Positions 44,142-53,698 of a stretch of DNA of 64,000 bases are shown here, in pieces. Both the position numbers and the translations under genes were made by a program. This stretch comes from Brevibacterium sp. S22 (GTDB lineage: Bacteria; Actinomycetota; Actinomycetes; Actinomycetales; Brevibacteriaceae). The notes under the pieces are model-generated. The model did not search any database. It was not told the origin of the DNA and was given only the letters and a program-made list of their open reading frames with translations. Position 1 is the first letter of the stretch, and each line of letters starts with the position of its first letter. The stretch is taken from contig NZ_RHFG01000006.1 in assembly GCF_004745485.1 (NCBI RefSeq), forward strand, positions 108,251 through 172,250, read 5' to 3'.

Positions 44142-45089
44142 ATGAGCGACGTTCCACAGAGGCCGCGCATTCGTCCGGCGACCAGCGACGACTGGCACAA
44201 GGGTTCAAACGAATCCGCTGGTCAGAGCCTGTCGTACGGGAATGACGCGGACCGTTCGTCTGCCGATTTCGACAACTCGACTTATTATGAGTATCTCGAA
44301 CGGCACACGGGGGAACAGTCGACCTCGAAAGCTCGCAGCGGCAATGTCTTCGCCCCTGCCGGGCACTCACCTTTCGATCCCGCTCACTCTTCCGGATCCG
44401 CTCAGCATTCACTGCCTCAGCAGGCTCAGCGATCTGCCGACGGCGGCGCCGGCGGTTCGGCCGGGAGCGGGCAGCAGACCCCGCCTCCCCCACAGTTTCC
44501 TCCCACCGTCCACAGCGAGTCGTCTTCGCGCAATGGGCTGAAGATCTCCGTCGTCATCATCGCCATCATCATGATCCTCGCGCTGGTGGGATTCTTCGGC
44601 ATCCGGTGGCTTGCTCCGTCGTCGGGAACAGTTCCTGTCGATGTCGGTTCCAGTGAGCCGGCGAGCCCGTCCCCCAGTCCGTCCGAAGACCTCGTCCAAC
44701 CGTCGCAGAGTCCGCAACAGCGTCTCGACGCCTATACGGAGCAAGGCAGCAGGACGGCCTCCGACCTCGAGGGGCAGTGGGTGAGCCAGGTGAGCGCGAA
44801 GAACGTCGGCCTCGAGGCTGACGGCAAGACGTGGTCGGCCCAGGACATCCTCAACGAATACGAAGCGAATAAGGTCAAGTATCCGGGCGCGATCCTCATC
44901 CACAGCGGCGATTGGGCCTCATATAAGGGCGACAGCTACTGGGTCACGGTCGTCGATACCGGCTACAGCGATCCGGAACCCGCTCTCGACCAGTGCCGCT
45001 CTTGGGGCCTTGACCGCAACCACTGCCTGGCCAAGCGTCTCGTCAAGGACGGCAGCCCCAAGGACAACAGCGCCTACCTCGACGAATAG
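44142..45089 (+). CDS. Single-pass membrane protein with exported C-terminal domain
   Basis: 315 residues: a cytoplasmic, Ser/Gln/Pro-rich disordered region (1-130), one transmembrane helix (about 134-156), a Ser/Pro linker and an extracytoplasmic domain (about 205-315) with two cysteines (DQCRSW, NHCLAK) spaced for a disulfide. The outer domain resembles those found at the ends of some actinobacterial anchored proteins, but I cannot name it. AGGAGGACTG directly precedes the ATG. Confidence 0.75.
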   Translation: MSDVPQRPRIRPATSDDWHKGSNESAGQSLSYGNDADRSSADFDNSTYYEYLERHTGEQSTSKARSGNVFAPAGHSPFDPAHSSGSAQHSLPQQAQRSADGGAGGSAGSGQQTPPPPQFPPTVHSESSSRNGLKISVVIIAIIMILALVGFFGIRWLAPSSGTVPVDVGSSEPASPSPSPSEDLVQPSQSPQQRLDAYTEQGSRTASDLEGQWVSQVSAKNVGLEADGKTWSAQDILNEYEANKVKYPGAILIHSGDWASYKGDSYWVTVVDTGYSDPEPALDQCRSWGLDRNHCLAKRLVKDGSPKDNSAYLDE

Positions 45090-45121
45090 AGCGCTCAGCC
45101 GCACCGAGACAACGACGGAGC

Positions 45122-45155
45122 GCCGAGACCACGTTGCACACACAGTGGTCTCGGC
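45122..45155. terminator. Bidirectional terminator hairpin
   Basis: GCCGAGACCAC and GTGGTCTCGGC form a perfect 11-bp stem with a 12-nt loop, midway between the convergent membrane-protein and E2 genes. Confidence 0.75.
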
Positions 45156-45186
45156 CCTCTGCCGGTGTTTCGAGGAACCTCAGCCC

Positions 45187-46632
45187 TCAGGCCAGCATCA
45201 GGGTCGGGTCCTCCAGGCCCCGCCCGACGTCGGCGAGGAACTTCGAGATGATCTCGCCGTCGACGACACGGTGATCGGCGCTGACTGAGAGCGTGGTGAT
45301 CTCACGCGGAACGATCGCATCGTCGACGACCCAAGGCTTCTTCCGAACCTGCCCGAATGCGAGGATCGCGGCCTCACCCGGGTTGATGATCGGCGTACCG
45401 GCATCGACTCCGAAGACTCCGACGTTCGTGATCGTGATCGTGCCGCCCGCCTGATCGGCCGGCGGCGTCTTGCCCGACCGCGCCAGGGCGGTGAGGTCCT
45501 GGATGCCCTGTGCCAGTTCACCCAGCCCCTTGGCCTGCGCGTTCTTGATGTTGGGCACGATGAGCCCGCGCGGGGTGGCCGCGGCGATGCCGAGGTTGAC
45601 GTATTTCTTCACCACGATCTCGTCGCCGTCGAGGCACGAATTGATCCGCGGGTTGCGTCCAACTGCCCAGGCCACTGCCTTGGCGACGATGAGCAGCGGC
45701 GAGACCTTGACGTCCTCGCCGAGGAACTTCGTCGACTTCAGCCGGCGGACCATGGCCATCGTCTCGGTGACGTCGACGTCGAGGAACTCGGTAACGTGCG
45801 GCATCGTGAATGCCGAGTCGACCATGGCCTTGGCCATCATCTTCGTCACGCCCTTGAACGGGATCCGCTCCTCGAGCGCTCCCAAATCACTCGCCGAGGC
45901 GGCTGCCGGTGCCGTCGCATCCGCCGTGGGAGCCGTCGTCTGGCTCGCGGCGGCGTGGACATCGTCGCGGGTGACGTCGCCGTGGGGACCGGTCGGAACG
46001 ACCCGGGACAGGTCGACGCCCAGATCCTTCGCAAGCTTCCGCACGGGAGGCTTTGCCAGCGGCCTACCCGGCGAGGCAGGTGCCGACGCAGGCTGCGCTT
46101 CCGCAGCTGGAGCTGCAGAGGGCGCAGGGGGTGCTGCCGGTGCAGGCGAGGCCGCTGGGGCCGGAGCTGCCGACGCAGGCGAGGCCGCTGGCGCCGGAGC
46201 TGAGGGAGGGGCCGTCGGTGCGGCTGAAGCGGCAGGTGCCGGGACGGCAGCGCCCTTGCGCGGACGACGCTTCGCCGACGTCTCCTTCGCGCCGTAGCCG
46301 ACGAGTGTGGCTCCGCCGTCGGCACCCCCGGATTCCTCGGCCGCACCGGAAGCGGGCGCACCGGCGGAGGCGGGGGCCGCCTCGGTGCTGGAATCATCTC
46401 CGCCGAACCGGATGATCGGGGTGCCGACCTCGATGGTCTGACCTTCCTCGACCAACAGCGCACCGACGGTGCCGGCCTGCGGGCTGGGCAGCTCGACGAG
46501 CGACTTCGCGGTCTCGATCTCGACGAGGATCTGGTTGACTGTGACGGTGTCGCCGGGGGCGACCTTCCACGCGACGATGTCGGCCTCGGTCAGGCCCTCA
46601 CCGACGTCGGGAAGAGGAAATTCGAATGACAT
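45187..46632 (-). CDS. bkdC: 2-oxoacid dehydrogenase E2 (branched-chain acyltransferase)
   Basis: 481 residues: one lipoyl domain (lipoyl Lys K43 in [10 protein letters not shown]), an Ala/Pro linker of about 100 residues, a peripheral-subunit-binding domain ([21 protein letters not shown]) and the catalytic domain ending [10 protein letters not shown] with the HxxxDG active site. Transfers the acyl group from E1 to CoA. Follows E1-beta by 18 bp. No E3 gene in the window, so lipoamide dehydrogenase must be encoded elsewhere. Branched-chain rather than pyruvate specificity is inferred from the E1 alpha/beta type. Confidence 0.92.
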   Translation of the reverse strand: MSFEFPLPDVGEGLTEADIVAWKVAPGDTVTVNQILVEIETAKSLVELPSPQAGTVGALLVEEGQTIEVGTPIIRFGGDDSSTEAAPASAGAPASGAAEESGGADGGATLVGYGAKETSAKRRPRKGAAVPAPAASAAPTAPPSAPAPAASPASAAPAPAASPAPAAPPAPSAAPAAEAQPASAPASPGRPLAKPPVRKLAKDLGVDLSRVVPTGPHGDVTRDDVHAAASQTTAPTADATAPAAASASDLGALEERIPFKGVTKMMAKAMVDSAFTMPHVTEFLDVDVTETMAMVRRLKSTKFLGEDVKVSPLLIVAKAVAWAVGRNPRINSCLDGDEIVVKKYVNLGIAAATPRGLIVPNIKNAQAKGLGELAQGIQDLTALARSGKTPPADQAGGTITITNVGVFGVDAGTPIINPGEAAILAFGQVRKKPWVVDDAIVPREITTLSVSADHRVVDGEIISKFLADVGRGLEDPTLMLA

Positions 46633-46650
46633 TCTTGACTCTCCTCGAAA

Positions 46651-47628
46651 TCAGTAGGACAGGGCCCGATCGACACCGTCGAAGATGCGATCGAGGTCGG
46701 GCAGGTAATGCTCTTCCATCCGCGAACCGGGGTACGGGGTGTGATAGCCGCCGACCCGGATGACCGGAGCTTCGAGGTTGAAGAAGCAGCGTTCGGTGAT
46801 GCGCGCGGCGATCTCCGAGCCCAGCCCCAGGAAGGTCGGGGCCTCATGGGCGACGACGAGCCGGCCGGTCTTGGTCACGGACTTCTCGATCGCAGTGAAG
46901 TCGATCGGGTTGAGGCTGCGCAGATCGATGAGTTCGACGCTCTTGCCCTCTTCGGCGGCCGCGGTGACCACGTCCTGCGCGGTCGGGACCAGCGGGCCGT
47001 AGGCGACGAGGGTGACATCGGCGCCTTCGGACACGACTCGGGCGTCGTGCATGCCCAGTTCGCCCCGGGCGGAGGTGTCGACGTCCCCACGCATCCAGTA
47101 GCGGCGCTTGGGTTCGAAGAACATCACCGGGTCCTCGCTCTTGATCGCGTCCTGGATCATCCAGTAGGCGTCATGAGCGTTCGACGGGGAGATCAGCCGC
47201 AGGCCGGCGTGGTGGGCGAACACGGTCTCCGGGCTCTCCGAGTGGTGTTCGGGTGAGCCGATGCCGCCGCCGTAGGGGACGCGGATGACCAGCGGGATGT
47301 TCTCTTTGCCCAGGGTGCGGTTGTACAGCTTCGCCACCTGAGTGACGATCTGGTCGTAGGCCGGGAAGATGAAGGCGTCGAACTGGATCTCGATGACCGG
47401 ACGGTAGCCGCGGATGGCCATGCCGATCGAGGTGCCGACGATGCCGGACTCGGCCAGCGGGGCATCGATGACGCGCTGCGGGCCGAAGTCCTTCTGCAGG
47501 CCCTCGGTGACGCGGAAGACGCCGCCGAGTTTGCCGATGTCCTCACCGATGAGGACGACCTTCGGGTCGTCCTCCATGGCCTTGCGCATTCCGGCGGTGA
47601 TCGCCTTAGAGAGGGGAAGTTTCTCCAT
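46651..47628 (-). CDS. bkdB: 2-oxoacid dehydrogenase E1 beta subunit
   Basis: 325 residues, transketolase-like pyrimidine-binding plus C-terminal domain: GEDIGKLGGVFRVTEGL, DAPLAESGIVG, FFEPKRRYW, VSEGADVTLVAYG. Pairs with E1 alpha as an alpha2-beta2 thiamine-diphosphate decarboxylase. Start and E1-alpha stop share one base (TGATG). Confidence 0.94.
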   Translation of the reverse strand: MEKLPLSKAITAGMRKAMEDDPKVVLIGEDIGKLGGVFRVTEGLQKDFGPQRVIDAPLAESGIVGTSIGMAIRGYRPVIEIQFDAFIFPAYDQIVTQVAKLYNRTLGKENIPLVIRVPYGGGIGSPEHHSESPETVFAHHAGLRLISPSNAHDAYWMIQDAIKSEDPVMFFEPKRRYWMRGDVDTSARGELGMHDARVVSEGADVTLVAYGPLVPTAQDVVTAAAEEGKSVELIDLRSLNPIDFTAIEKSVTKTGRLVVAHEAPTFLGLGSEIAARITERCFFNLEAPVIRVGGYHTPYPGSRMEEHYLPDLDRIFDGVDRALSY

Positions 47629-48782
47629 CAGGCCTCACCCGCATCGGCGAACGAGGCCTGGTATGCCAGGAATTCGGCACGTTCCTCGTCGACGAGGGAG
47701 TGGGGCTCTGCAGTGACGTGGGCGAACATCTCGGTCGGGTCGGGGTTCTCCATGGTCATGCAGTTGTGGCGGATGCGGGCGGCGAGGGTGTCGGCCTCGG
47801 CGTCCACCTCGGCGAAGAACTCTTCGCTGGTCTCGGTGTGATTGTCCAGGTATGCCTTGAGGCGGGTGATCGGGTCGCGGTCCTCCCAGATCTCCTCTTC
47901 GGCCTTGTCACGGTACTTCGTCGGATCGTCAGCAGTGGTGTGGGCACCGCGACGGTAGGTGAAGGCTTCGATGAGCATCGGGCCGTGGCCGGCGCGCACG
48001 GAGTCGAGGCTGGCGCGGGCGACGGAGTACATCGCGATGATGTCGTTGCCGTCGACGCGGATGCCGGGGACTCCGAATCCTTCGCCGCGGGTGGACAGCG
48101 GTGCAGCGGTCTGGACGTGCGTGGGTTCGGAGATGGCCCACTGGTTGTTCTGGCAGAAGAACAGGACCGGGGCGTGGAAGGCTCCGGCGAAGGTCAGCGC
48201 TTCGGAGACATCCCCCTGCGAGGTCGCACCGTCGCCGAAACAGGCGATCGACACGGTGTCGCGTTCGATGTCACCGGTGCCGACGTCGCCGTCCATGCTC
48301 ACGCCCATGGCGTAGCCGGTGGCATGCAGGGCCTGCGAACCGATGACGATGGTGTATGTGTGGAACCGGTGCTCCTGCGGGTCCCAGCCGCCGTGGTTCT
48401 GACCGCGGAAGATGCTCAGCAGGGTTTCGGGTTCGACACCGCGGGTGTAGGCGAGGCCGTGTTCGCGGTAGGTGGGGAAGACGAAGTCTTGAGGGCGGGC
48501 TGCCCGTCCCATGCCGATCTGGGCTGCTTCCTGTCCGAACAGCGGAGCCCAGAGGCCCAGCTGTCCCTGACGCTGCAGGGCAGCTCCTTCGGCGTCGATG
48601 CGGCGCACCAGGACCATGTCCCGGTAGAAGCCGCGCAGATCCTCATCGGTGAGTTCTGCCGCGAAGGCATCGTACTCACCGGATTCGACGCGATTTCCGT
48701 CTTCGGTGAGCATCTGAATCATTCTGGGCTCCTGGGACTGACTGTGGGCAGCCCCGGTTCCCACTGAAATGTTGGAGGTCAT
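47628..48782 (-). CDS. bkdA: 2-oxoacid dehydrogenase E1 alpha subunit
   Basis: 384 residues; thiamine-diphosphate motif GDGATSQGDVSEALTFAG...NNQWAIS and the phosphorylation-loop-like YRRGAHTTADDPTKYR typical of branched-chain E1 alpha. ATG 48782 has AAAGGAG 7 bp upstream; a start 11 codons upstream is less likely. First gene of bkdABC. Upstream, TTATAC on the minus strand (48900-48905) within a GGTA/TACC inverted repeat is a plausible promoter/operator. Confidence 0.92.
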   Translation of the reverse strand: MTSNISVGTGAAHSQSQEPRMIQMLTEDGNRVESGEYDAFAAELTDEDLRGFYRDMVLVRRIDAEGAALQRQGQLGLWAPLFGQEAAQIGMGRAARPQDFVFPTYREHGLAYTRGVEPETLLSIFRGQNHGGWDPQEHRFHTYTIVIGSQALHATGYAMGVSMDGDVGTGDIERDTVSIACFGDGATSQGDVSEALTFAGAFHAPVLFFCQNNQWAISEPTHVQTAAPLSTRGEGFGVPGIRVDGNDIIAMYSVARASLDSVRAGHGPMLIEAFTYRRGAHTTADDPTKYRDKAEEEIWEDRDPITRLKAYLDNHTETSEEFFAEVDAEADTLAARIRHNCMTMENPDPTEMFAHVTAEPHSLVDEERAEFLAYQASFADAGEA

Positions 48783-49082
48783 TTCAGTTCTCCTTTGTTC
48801 GAGGTCCATCTTCACCGGAGGTGACCAGTGGTGGACCGTGTCCGTCGGGCAGGGCCTCGGATGTGAGAACTCGCCCTCGAGTGATCTGATTCACAGGTGG
48901 TATAACAGTACCGAATCCACTCACTGCTTGCCACTCTCCCCATGCGGTTCGAGTATCAAAAGTGCAGGTCAGGAACAGACTATGGCCCGAGCTCGACACA
49001 TGTGGTTCAGTTCCAAAGCGTTCCGTGGACAATTGTCGATCACGGCAGAGATGCTCCACCGTCCGACCAACGCACGTCCGAG

Positions 49083-49250
49083 CACCGAGGTGGTCCTCCC
49101 CTGGCTGGTCGAGTTCCGGTTCCGTGCAGTCCAGCCGCACACCGAGGCGGTCCTTCCCTGCGTGATCGAGTTCAGTTCCCGTGTACCGTGTCCGCGCGCC
49201 GAGGCGGCACTCTCCCTGCGTGGTCGGGTCCAGGTTCCGCGAGAGCCGGG
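49083..49250. repeat. About 58-bp degenerate tandem repeat, three copies
   Basis: Units beginning CACCGAGGCGGTCCTTCCCT start near 49083, 49139 and 49198. They lie in the 469-bp gap 48783-49251, between the hydrolase 3' end and the bkd promoter region; no gene is seen in the gap. Confidence 0.75.
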
Positions 49251-49251
49251 T

Positions 49252-50769
49252 TCAGTGGCGTTTGCGCTTGCCCTGGTAGTCGCGCGTCTTCGTGAGGTCG
49301 CCGGTGAAGAACCCCGAGTTCTTCGAGGTGAACCGGTCGAAGCCGGAATTCCCGGCCCGCAGCAGCAGTCCGATCGAGGCGGCATAGGCCACGGAGGAGT
49401 GCGCCGCTCCGGCCGACGCGAACATCGCATCGAGTTCGGCATTGGTTTTGTCCGCGAGCTCGGGGGCTCTGCGCAGTTCGTCCGGGTCGTAGTCGACGGT
49501 GACCGTCGACCAGTTCTTCGTCGCCGGATTCTCGTTGCCGTCGAGGTCGGGCACGAGGTCCTGTTCGTGTTCGATCGAGAGCACGTCGATTCCGGAGTCG
49601 ATGGGGAAATCAGAGACCGGAGCACCGACCGTCATCAGCGCCGTGACGTTGACATCGTCGAGGAACGCCGGATCCGCAGCCAGTGAGCCGGCAGTGATGC
49701 CTCCCTGCGAATAGCCGACGAGCATCACCTCGGCATTGTGCCCGATGCCGGCGTCGGCGATGGCTTGACGCACCATTTCGCGCATCGCCGTGTCATTTCC
49801 GGCCATGCCCTGCACGTTCGTCGTCAGGTCCGTCGTATTGTCCCCGGACTTCGCAGACCAGTCGGTGGTGGCAGGGACGTAGACGATATAGCGGGTCGTC
49901 CCATCCGGGCCGACGATCTCCTCGATGCGGACCTGCCCGGAATCGGCTCCGCGGTGGCAGTTCGCTTCGCGGATGAAGAGGTCTTCGACATCACGCGGCG
50001 GTTCCTTGTGCGGCGGAGTCAGCCCCTTCGCTCTCCACACCTCGACGTCAGAAGGCAGCAGCAGACCGAACGCGTTCGCACCGGCCAGCGCCCAGACCGT
50101 CATCGACGTCGAGTCGTGCGGCCAGAACGCGTGATCGCCTTCGGTGTTGAGGACGGACGGAGGCAGTCCTATGAATCCGACGACGATGCCCGGCAGGACG
50201 TGTTCGATGATGGCCCCACTGACGTCGGACTGTTCGAACACGAACGTGATCAGTGCTTCCTTCGCATTCGCCTTCGTCTTGCCCAGGTCGATCCCGAACT
50301 GCTTGGAGATGACATCGTCGAGTCCGGTGGCGTCGAGGATCTTCGTGACCACGACGACTTGGGCGCCGACGACGAGCGCGACGGGAATGATGACGGGCAG
50401 GCTGAGGGCGATGATCCGTCCGGTCGCGTAGCCGAGCGCGTCGAGCAGTCCGCCGAAGACCTCGCTGAGCCCCTTCTCTGCCTGACGGTACGCGAAGGCA
50501 GCGGCCCGAACGGCGAGCAGCGTGGCCTCGAGCTCGAGCACCGAGGCGGCCAGCTGGCTGTGGAATCGGATCCGGCAGGCATCGAGGTTGAGCGCCGTCA
50601 CCGGCGCCGGAACCTGAGTGAGCAGGGTCGCGAGATCGAAGTCCCCGACAGCTGCCTCGACAGCCAGGTCGCCGACGTCGGTGATGACGGTCTGCAGTGC
50701 GTCTCCGCTGTCATCGGCGCGGTCGTCGACGGTGATCCGCCCACCGCCACGCGTTGTCGAATCGATCAT
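49252..50769 (-). CDS. Alpha/beta-hydrolase with helical N-terminal region, WXG-cassette context
   Basis: 505 residues. The N-terminal about 110 residues are helical; a strongly hydrophobic stretch (about 118-142) follows and could insert in a membrane. The C-terminal half is a serine-hydrolase domain: YIVYVPATTDW, nucleophile elbow GYSQGGI, and TVGAPVSDFP, as in PE-PPE/cutinase-like lipases. Third gene of a set starting with a WXG-like protein. GAGGAGAG precedes the ATG by 7 bp. Possibly exported without a Sec signal. Function inferred only as a hydrolase. Confidence 0.72.
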   Translation of the reverse strand: MIDSTTRGGGRITVDDRADDSGDALQTVITDVGDLAVEAAVGDFDLATLLTQVPAPVTALNLDACRIRFHSQLAASVLELEATLLAVRAAAFAYRQAEKGLSEVFGGLLDALGYATGRIIALSLPVIIPVALVVGAQVVVVTKILDATGLDDVISKQFGIDLGKTKANAKEALITFVFEQSDVSGAIIEHVLPGIVVGFIGLPPSVLNTEGDHAFWPHDSTSMTVWALAGANAFGLLLPSDVEVWRAKGLTPPHKEPPRDVEDLFIREANCHRGADSGQVRIEEIVGPDGTTRYIVYVPATTDWSAKSGDNTTDLTTNVQGMAGNDTAMREMVRQAIADAGIGHNAEVMLVGYSQGGITAGSLAADPAFLDDVNVTALMTVGAPVSDFPIDSGIDVLSIEHEQDLVPDLDGNENPATKNWSTVTVDYDPDELRRAPELADKTNAELDAMFASAGAAHSSVAYAASIGLLLRAGNSGFDRFTSKNSGFFTGDLTKTRDYQGKRKRH

Positions 50770-50835
50770 CGCGGGTCTCTCCTCATGTCCCGGTTCGCTC
50801 GAGTTCGGATCGATCCTCGTCAGAGCCTGCTGCGG

Positions 50836-51657
50836 TCAATTCGGGGCTCCTGCCGTCAGCGTCCGGGTGAGCACGGTGCTCAGGAGCATCCGCACCGCTC
50901 CGTCCCCTGCGGCGATTCCGTCATCGACGCTGACGGAATCGCCGGCACGCTCGATGACTGGTCGGAACCAGGCCCCGCCCTTTCGGCGCAGGAACTCCAG
51001 TCCTGTGGCCCCCGGTCCGGAGGCCCAGCTGAGCGTGAGAACACAGTCGTGTTCGACGAGCTCGGCGAGATCCTCGACGACATGCCCGATCCGTCCCGGC
51101 TCGATCCGGCGCAGCAGCTGGTGCTGCGCGAAGTCCTCAAGCCCCTCGCCCTGCAGCGCCAAGATCGCATGCCCGATGCCCGGACCCAGGCATAGCCCCA
51201 GGTGGACGGTTTCGACTCCTGATGACACGACGACGCTGATGCGCGTGCTCACCCGGTCGAGTTCGGAGGCGAATCCTCGCAGCCAGGCGGTGAGCACATC
51301 GAGTTCCCGTTTCGCTCCTCGGCCACCGGCCGCATCCCTTCCCGAGGCCGCACCCTTTCCCGAGGCTGTGCCGGAGTTCCCCGGAGCCGTGCCGGCCTCC
51401 CCGGCGGCTGCGTCGGTCTCCCTGCCAGCCGTGCCGGTCTCCTCGCCCGACATGTCGGCTCCCCCGGCAGCGTCGGTTCTCCTGTCAGCTCTGGCTTCTC
51501 CCATCTCGGTCGGCCCGGCTCGGGACTCCCGATCGGCCCGGCGCGGGAGCAGATCGGGCGGCCAGAGCCGGCGCAGCCGCTCGGGCAGCCTGCTGATCCG
51601 GTCGAGGTCGACGACGATCCAGCTGTCGACTCCGGCGGAGGCAGATTGGGCAGTCAC
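50836..51657 (-). CDS. Unknown protein between WXG-like and hydrolase genes
   Basis: 273 residues; an N-terminal 40-residue segment (IVVDLDRISRLPERLRRLWP), a Gly/Ala/Glu-rich low-complexity stretch (about 45-115), then an alpha/beta region (ISVVVSSGVETVHLGLCLGPG, LTLSWASGPGATGLEFLRRKGG). No signal peptide or recognised domain. The start is GTG 51657, overlapping the WXG-like gene stop (GTGA). A chaperone-like role for its neighbours is possible but unsupported by motifs. Confidence 0.6.
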   Translation of the reverse strand: MTAQSASAGVDSWIVVDLDRISRLPERLRRLWPPDLLPRRADRESRAGPTEMGEARADRRTDAAGGADMSGEETGTAGRETDAAAGEAGTAPGNSGTASGKGAASGRDAAGGRGAKRELDVLTAWLRGFASELDRVSTRISVVVSSGVETVHLGLCLGPGIGHAILALQGEGLEDFAQHQLLRRIEPGRIGHVVEDLAELVEHDCVLTLSWASGPGATGLEFLRRKGGAWFRPVIERAGDSVSVDDGIAAGDGAVRMLLSTVLTRTLTAGAPN

Positions 51658-51899
51658 AGTTGGATCCGCCCTCCCACCGACACGACCTGGAGATGGAGGT
51701 CATAGGCCTCAGCGAGCTTCTCCGCCCGCTCACCCAACTCGTCGATGGACTCCGCGCACGAGGCCACCCGGTCATCAAGCAGCCTCCCCGCCGGCGAATC
51801 CCAACCGTCGATCTCTCGGCAGCTCTGCGCCAAGGAGTGCAGCACTTCCGCTCGCCGTCGCCACTGCTTGCGATTGCGCTCCAACTCGTCCGTGATCAT
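51654..51899 (-). CDS. Small WXG100-like helical protein
   Basis: 81 residues: two amphipathic helices (about 3-30 and 36-70) joined by WDSPAG at residue 33, resembling the helix-W-x-G-helix hairpin of WXG100/ESAT-6-like proteins although the exact WXG triplet is absent. AGGAGGGCAGAGGC precedes the ATG. First of a three-gene coupled set. ESX machinery genes are not in the window. Confidence 0.6.
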   Translation of the reverse strand: MITDELERNRKQWRRRAEVLHSLAQSCREIDGWDSPAGRLLDDRVASCAESIDELGERAEKLAEAYDLHLQVVSVGGRIQL

Positions 51900-52150
51900 G
51901 CCTCTGCCCTCCTACCTGTCTGTTCGGCATCCGTGTCCGATTCACTCGACCGTAGGAGGGCACGGACCGAGAGCGGAAGCCTCGGTTTCAGGGCTGGGGA
52001 CGAGCCTTCGGCATCCACGGGCCACAGATGCCGAAGTCACCATCGAATCCACAGGCGGCGACGTCCGAGTCCCATCCTCGGCCTTCACCTACCTGTCGGT
52101 AGGTCCGGACGGGTGCCGCCCCGTTTCGCCGCTCATGAGAAAATGAGGGC

Positions 52151-53584
52151 ATGCCGACTGTTTCCCTTGCCGAAATCTCGCCCGCCATCGCACTCGGACC
52201 GCTTGATGGTCGCTACCGCAAAGACACCGCTGACCTCGTCGATCACCTCTCCGAGGCGGCACTGAACCGCAACCGCATCACGGTGGAGATCGAGTGGTTC
52301 ATCCACCTCGCACAGAACTCTGTGATCGAGGGTGTGCGCACCCTCACCCCCGACGAGGTCGACGGTCTGCGCGACTTCGCAGCCGACTTCGACGCCGACA
52401 CCATCGCCACCCTGGCCTCCCACGAAGCGGTCACCGTCCATGACGTCAAGGCCGTCGAGTACACAATCAAAGAAGCCCTAGTGACGATCGGCGCCGAAGA
52501 CCTCGGCGAGCTCGTCCACTTCTGCTGCACGTCCGAAGACATCAACAACCTGTCCTGGGCGCTGGGGATCAAGGGGGCCACCGAACAGGTGTGGCTGCCC
52601 CGCGCGAAGGCTCTCATCGACGCTCTCGCCGAGTCCGCCACGGAGCTGGCCGAGGTTCCGATGCTCGCCCACACCCACGGCCAGCCGGCCACTCCGACGA
52701 CGATGGGCAAGGAACTCGCGGTCTTCATCCATCGCCTGCGCCGCCAGTACGAACGCATCGCGTCCACCGAGTTCCTCGGCAAGATCAACGGCGCCACCGG
52801 CACCTACTCAGCTCATCTGGCCGCAGTGCCGGGAGCCGATTGGCCGCAGATCGCCCGCACCTTCGTCGAAGACCGCCTCGGGCTGACCTTCAACTCTCTG
52901 ACCACACAGATCGAGTCCCATGATTGGAACGCCGAGCTGTTCGCCGATATCGCCCGGTTCAATCGGATCGCACACAATCTGGCCACCGATATGTGGACCT
53001 ACATCTCGATGAGCTACTTCAAACAGATCCCCGTCGCCGGTGCGACCGGTTCGTCGACGATGCCGCACAAGGTCAACCCGATCCGGTTCGAAAACGCCGA
53101 GGCGAACCTCGAGCTCTCGTGCGCCCTGCTCGATTCCCTGGGGTCGACGCTGATCACCTCGCGGATGCAGCGCGACCTCACCGACTCGACCTCGCAGCGC
53201 AATATCGGCGTCGCATTCGGTCACTCGGTGCTCGCACTCAACAACCTGGTCAAGGGACTCGGCGCCCTCGCCATCAACGAGGAGGCTCTGGCCGCCGACC
53301 TCGACAGCAACTGGGAGGTCCTCGGTGAAGCCGTCCAATCGGTCATGCGTGCCGCCGGTCTGCAGGGTGTGCCGGGAATGGACAACCCGTACGAAACGCT
53401 CAAGGAACTCACTCGCGGCAAGCGCATCAACCAGTCCGATCTGCAGAAGTTCGTCGACGGTCTCGGGCTGCCCGAAGAGCGTGCCGAACTGCTCAAGGCG
53501 CTGACCCCTGCCACCTACACGGGTGTGGCAGCTCAGCTCGCCGAGGCCGAGGTCTCGGACTGGAAGGCCTTCAGCGAAGGCTGA
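52151..53584 (+). CDS. purB: Adenylosuccinate lyase
   Basis: 477 residues, fumarase/aspartase superfamily; cleaves SAICAR and adenylosuccinate in purine synthesis. Landmarks: GPLDGRYRKDT at the N-terminus, TSEDINN, AHTHGQPATPTTMGKE and the signature GSSTMPHKVNP (about residues 299-309). Length matches the long PurB form. Transcribed alone; strong terminator downstream. Confidence 0.97.
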   Translation: MPTVSLAEISPAIALGPLDGRYRKDTADLVDHLSEAALNRNRITVEIEWFIHLAQNSVIEGVRTLTPDEVDGLRDFAADFDADTIATLASHEAVTVHDVKAVEYTIKEALVTIGAEDLGELVHFCCTSEDINNLSWALGIKGATEQVWLPRAKALIDALAESATELAEVPMLAHTHGQPATPTTMGKELAVFIHRLRRQYERIASTEFLGKINGATGTYSAHLAAVPGADWPQIARTFVEDRLGLTFNSLTTQIESHDWNAELFADIARFNRIAHNLATDMWTYISMSYFKQIPVAGATGSSTMPHKVNPIRFENAEANLELSCALLDSLGSTLITSRMQRDLTDSTSQRNIGVAFGHSVLALNNLVKGLGALAINEEALAADLDSNWEVLGEAVQSVMRAAGLQGVPGMDNPYETLKELTRGKRINQSDLQKFVDGLGLPEERAELLKALTPATYTGVAAQLAEAEVSDWKAFSEG

Positions 53585-53598
53585 TACGAAACACTGAC

Positions 53599-53650
53599 GA
53601 CGCATCGGGGCCGGTTTCCGAATTCGGAAGCCGGCCCCGATGCGTCTTTC
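53599..53650. terminator. Strong hairpin terminator after purB
   Basis: GACGCATCGGGGCCGG (53599-53614) pairs perfectly with 53631-53646 and the inner TTTCCG...CGGAAG extends the stem to about 22 bp with loop AATT; TTTCG follows. It lies between convergent purB and the lipoprotein gene. Confidence 0.88.
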
Positions 53651-53698
53651 GATGATCGACAGAAGTCACCCGTCGCAGGCGGCCCCGCCTGCCTGAGA

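Noticed and set aside
45900..46300. Ala/Pro-rich stretch in E2 as a mobile or repeat insertion
   Set aside because: Such linkers are normal between lipoyl and subunit-binding domains of E2 proteins.
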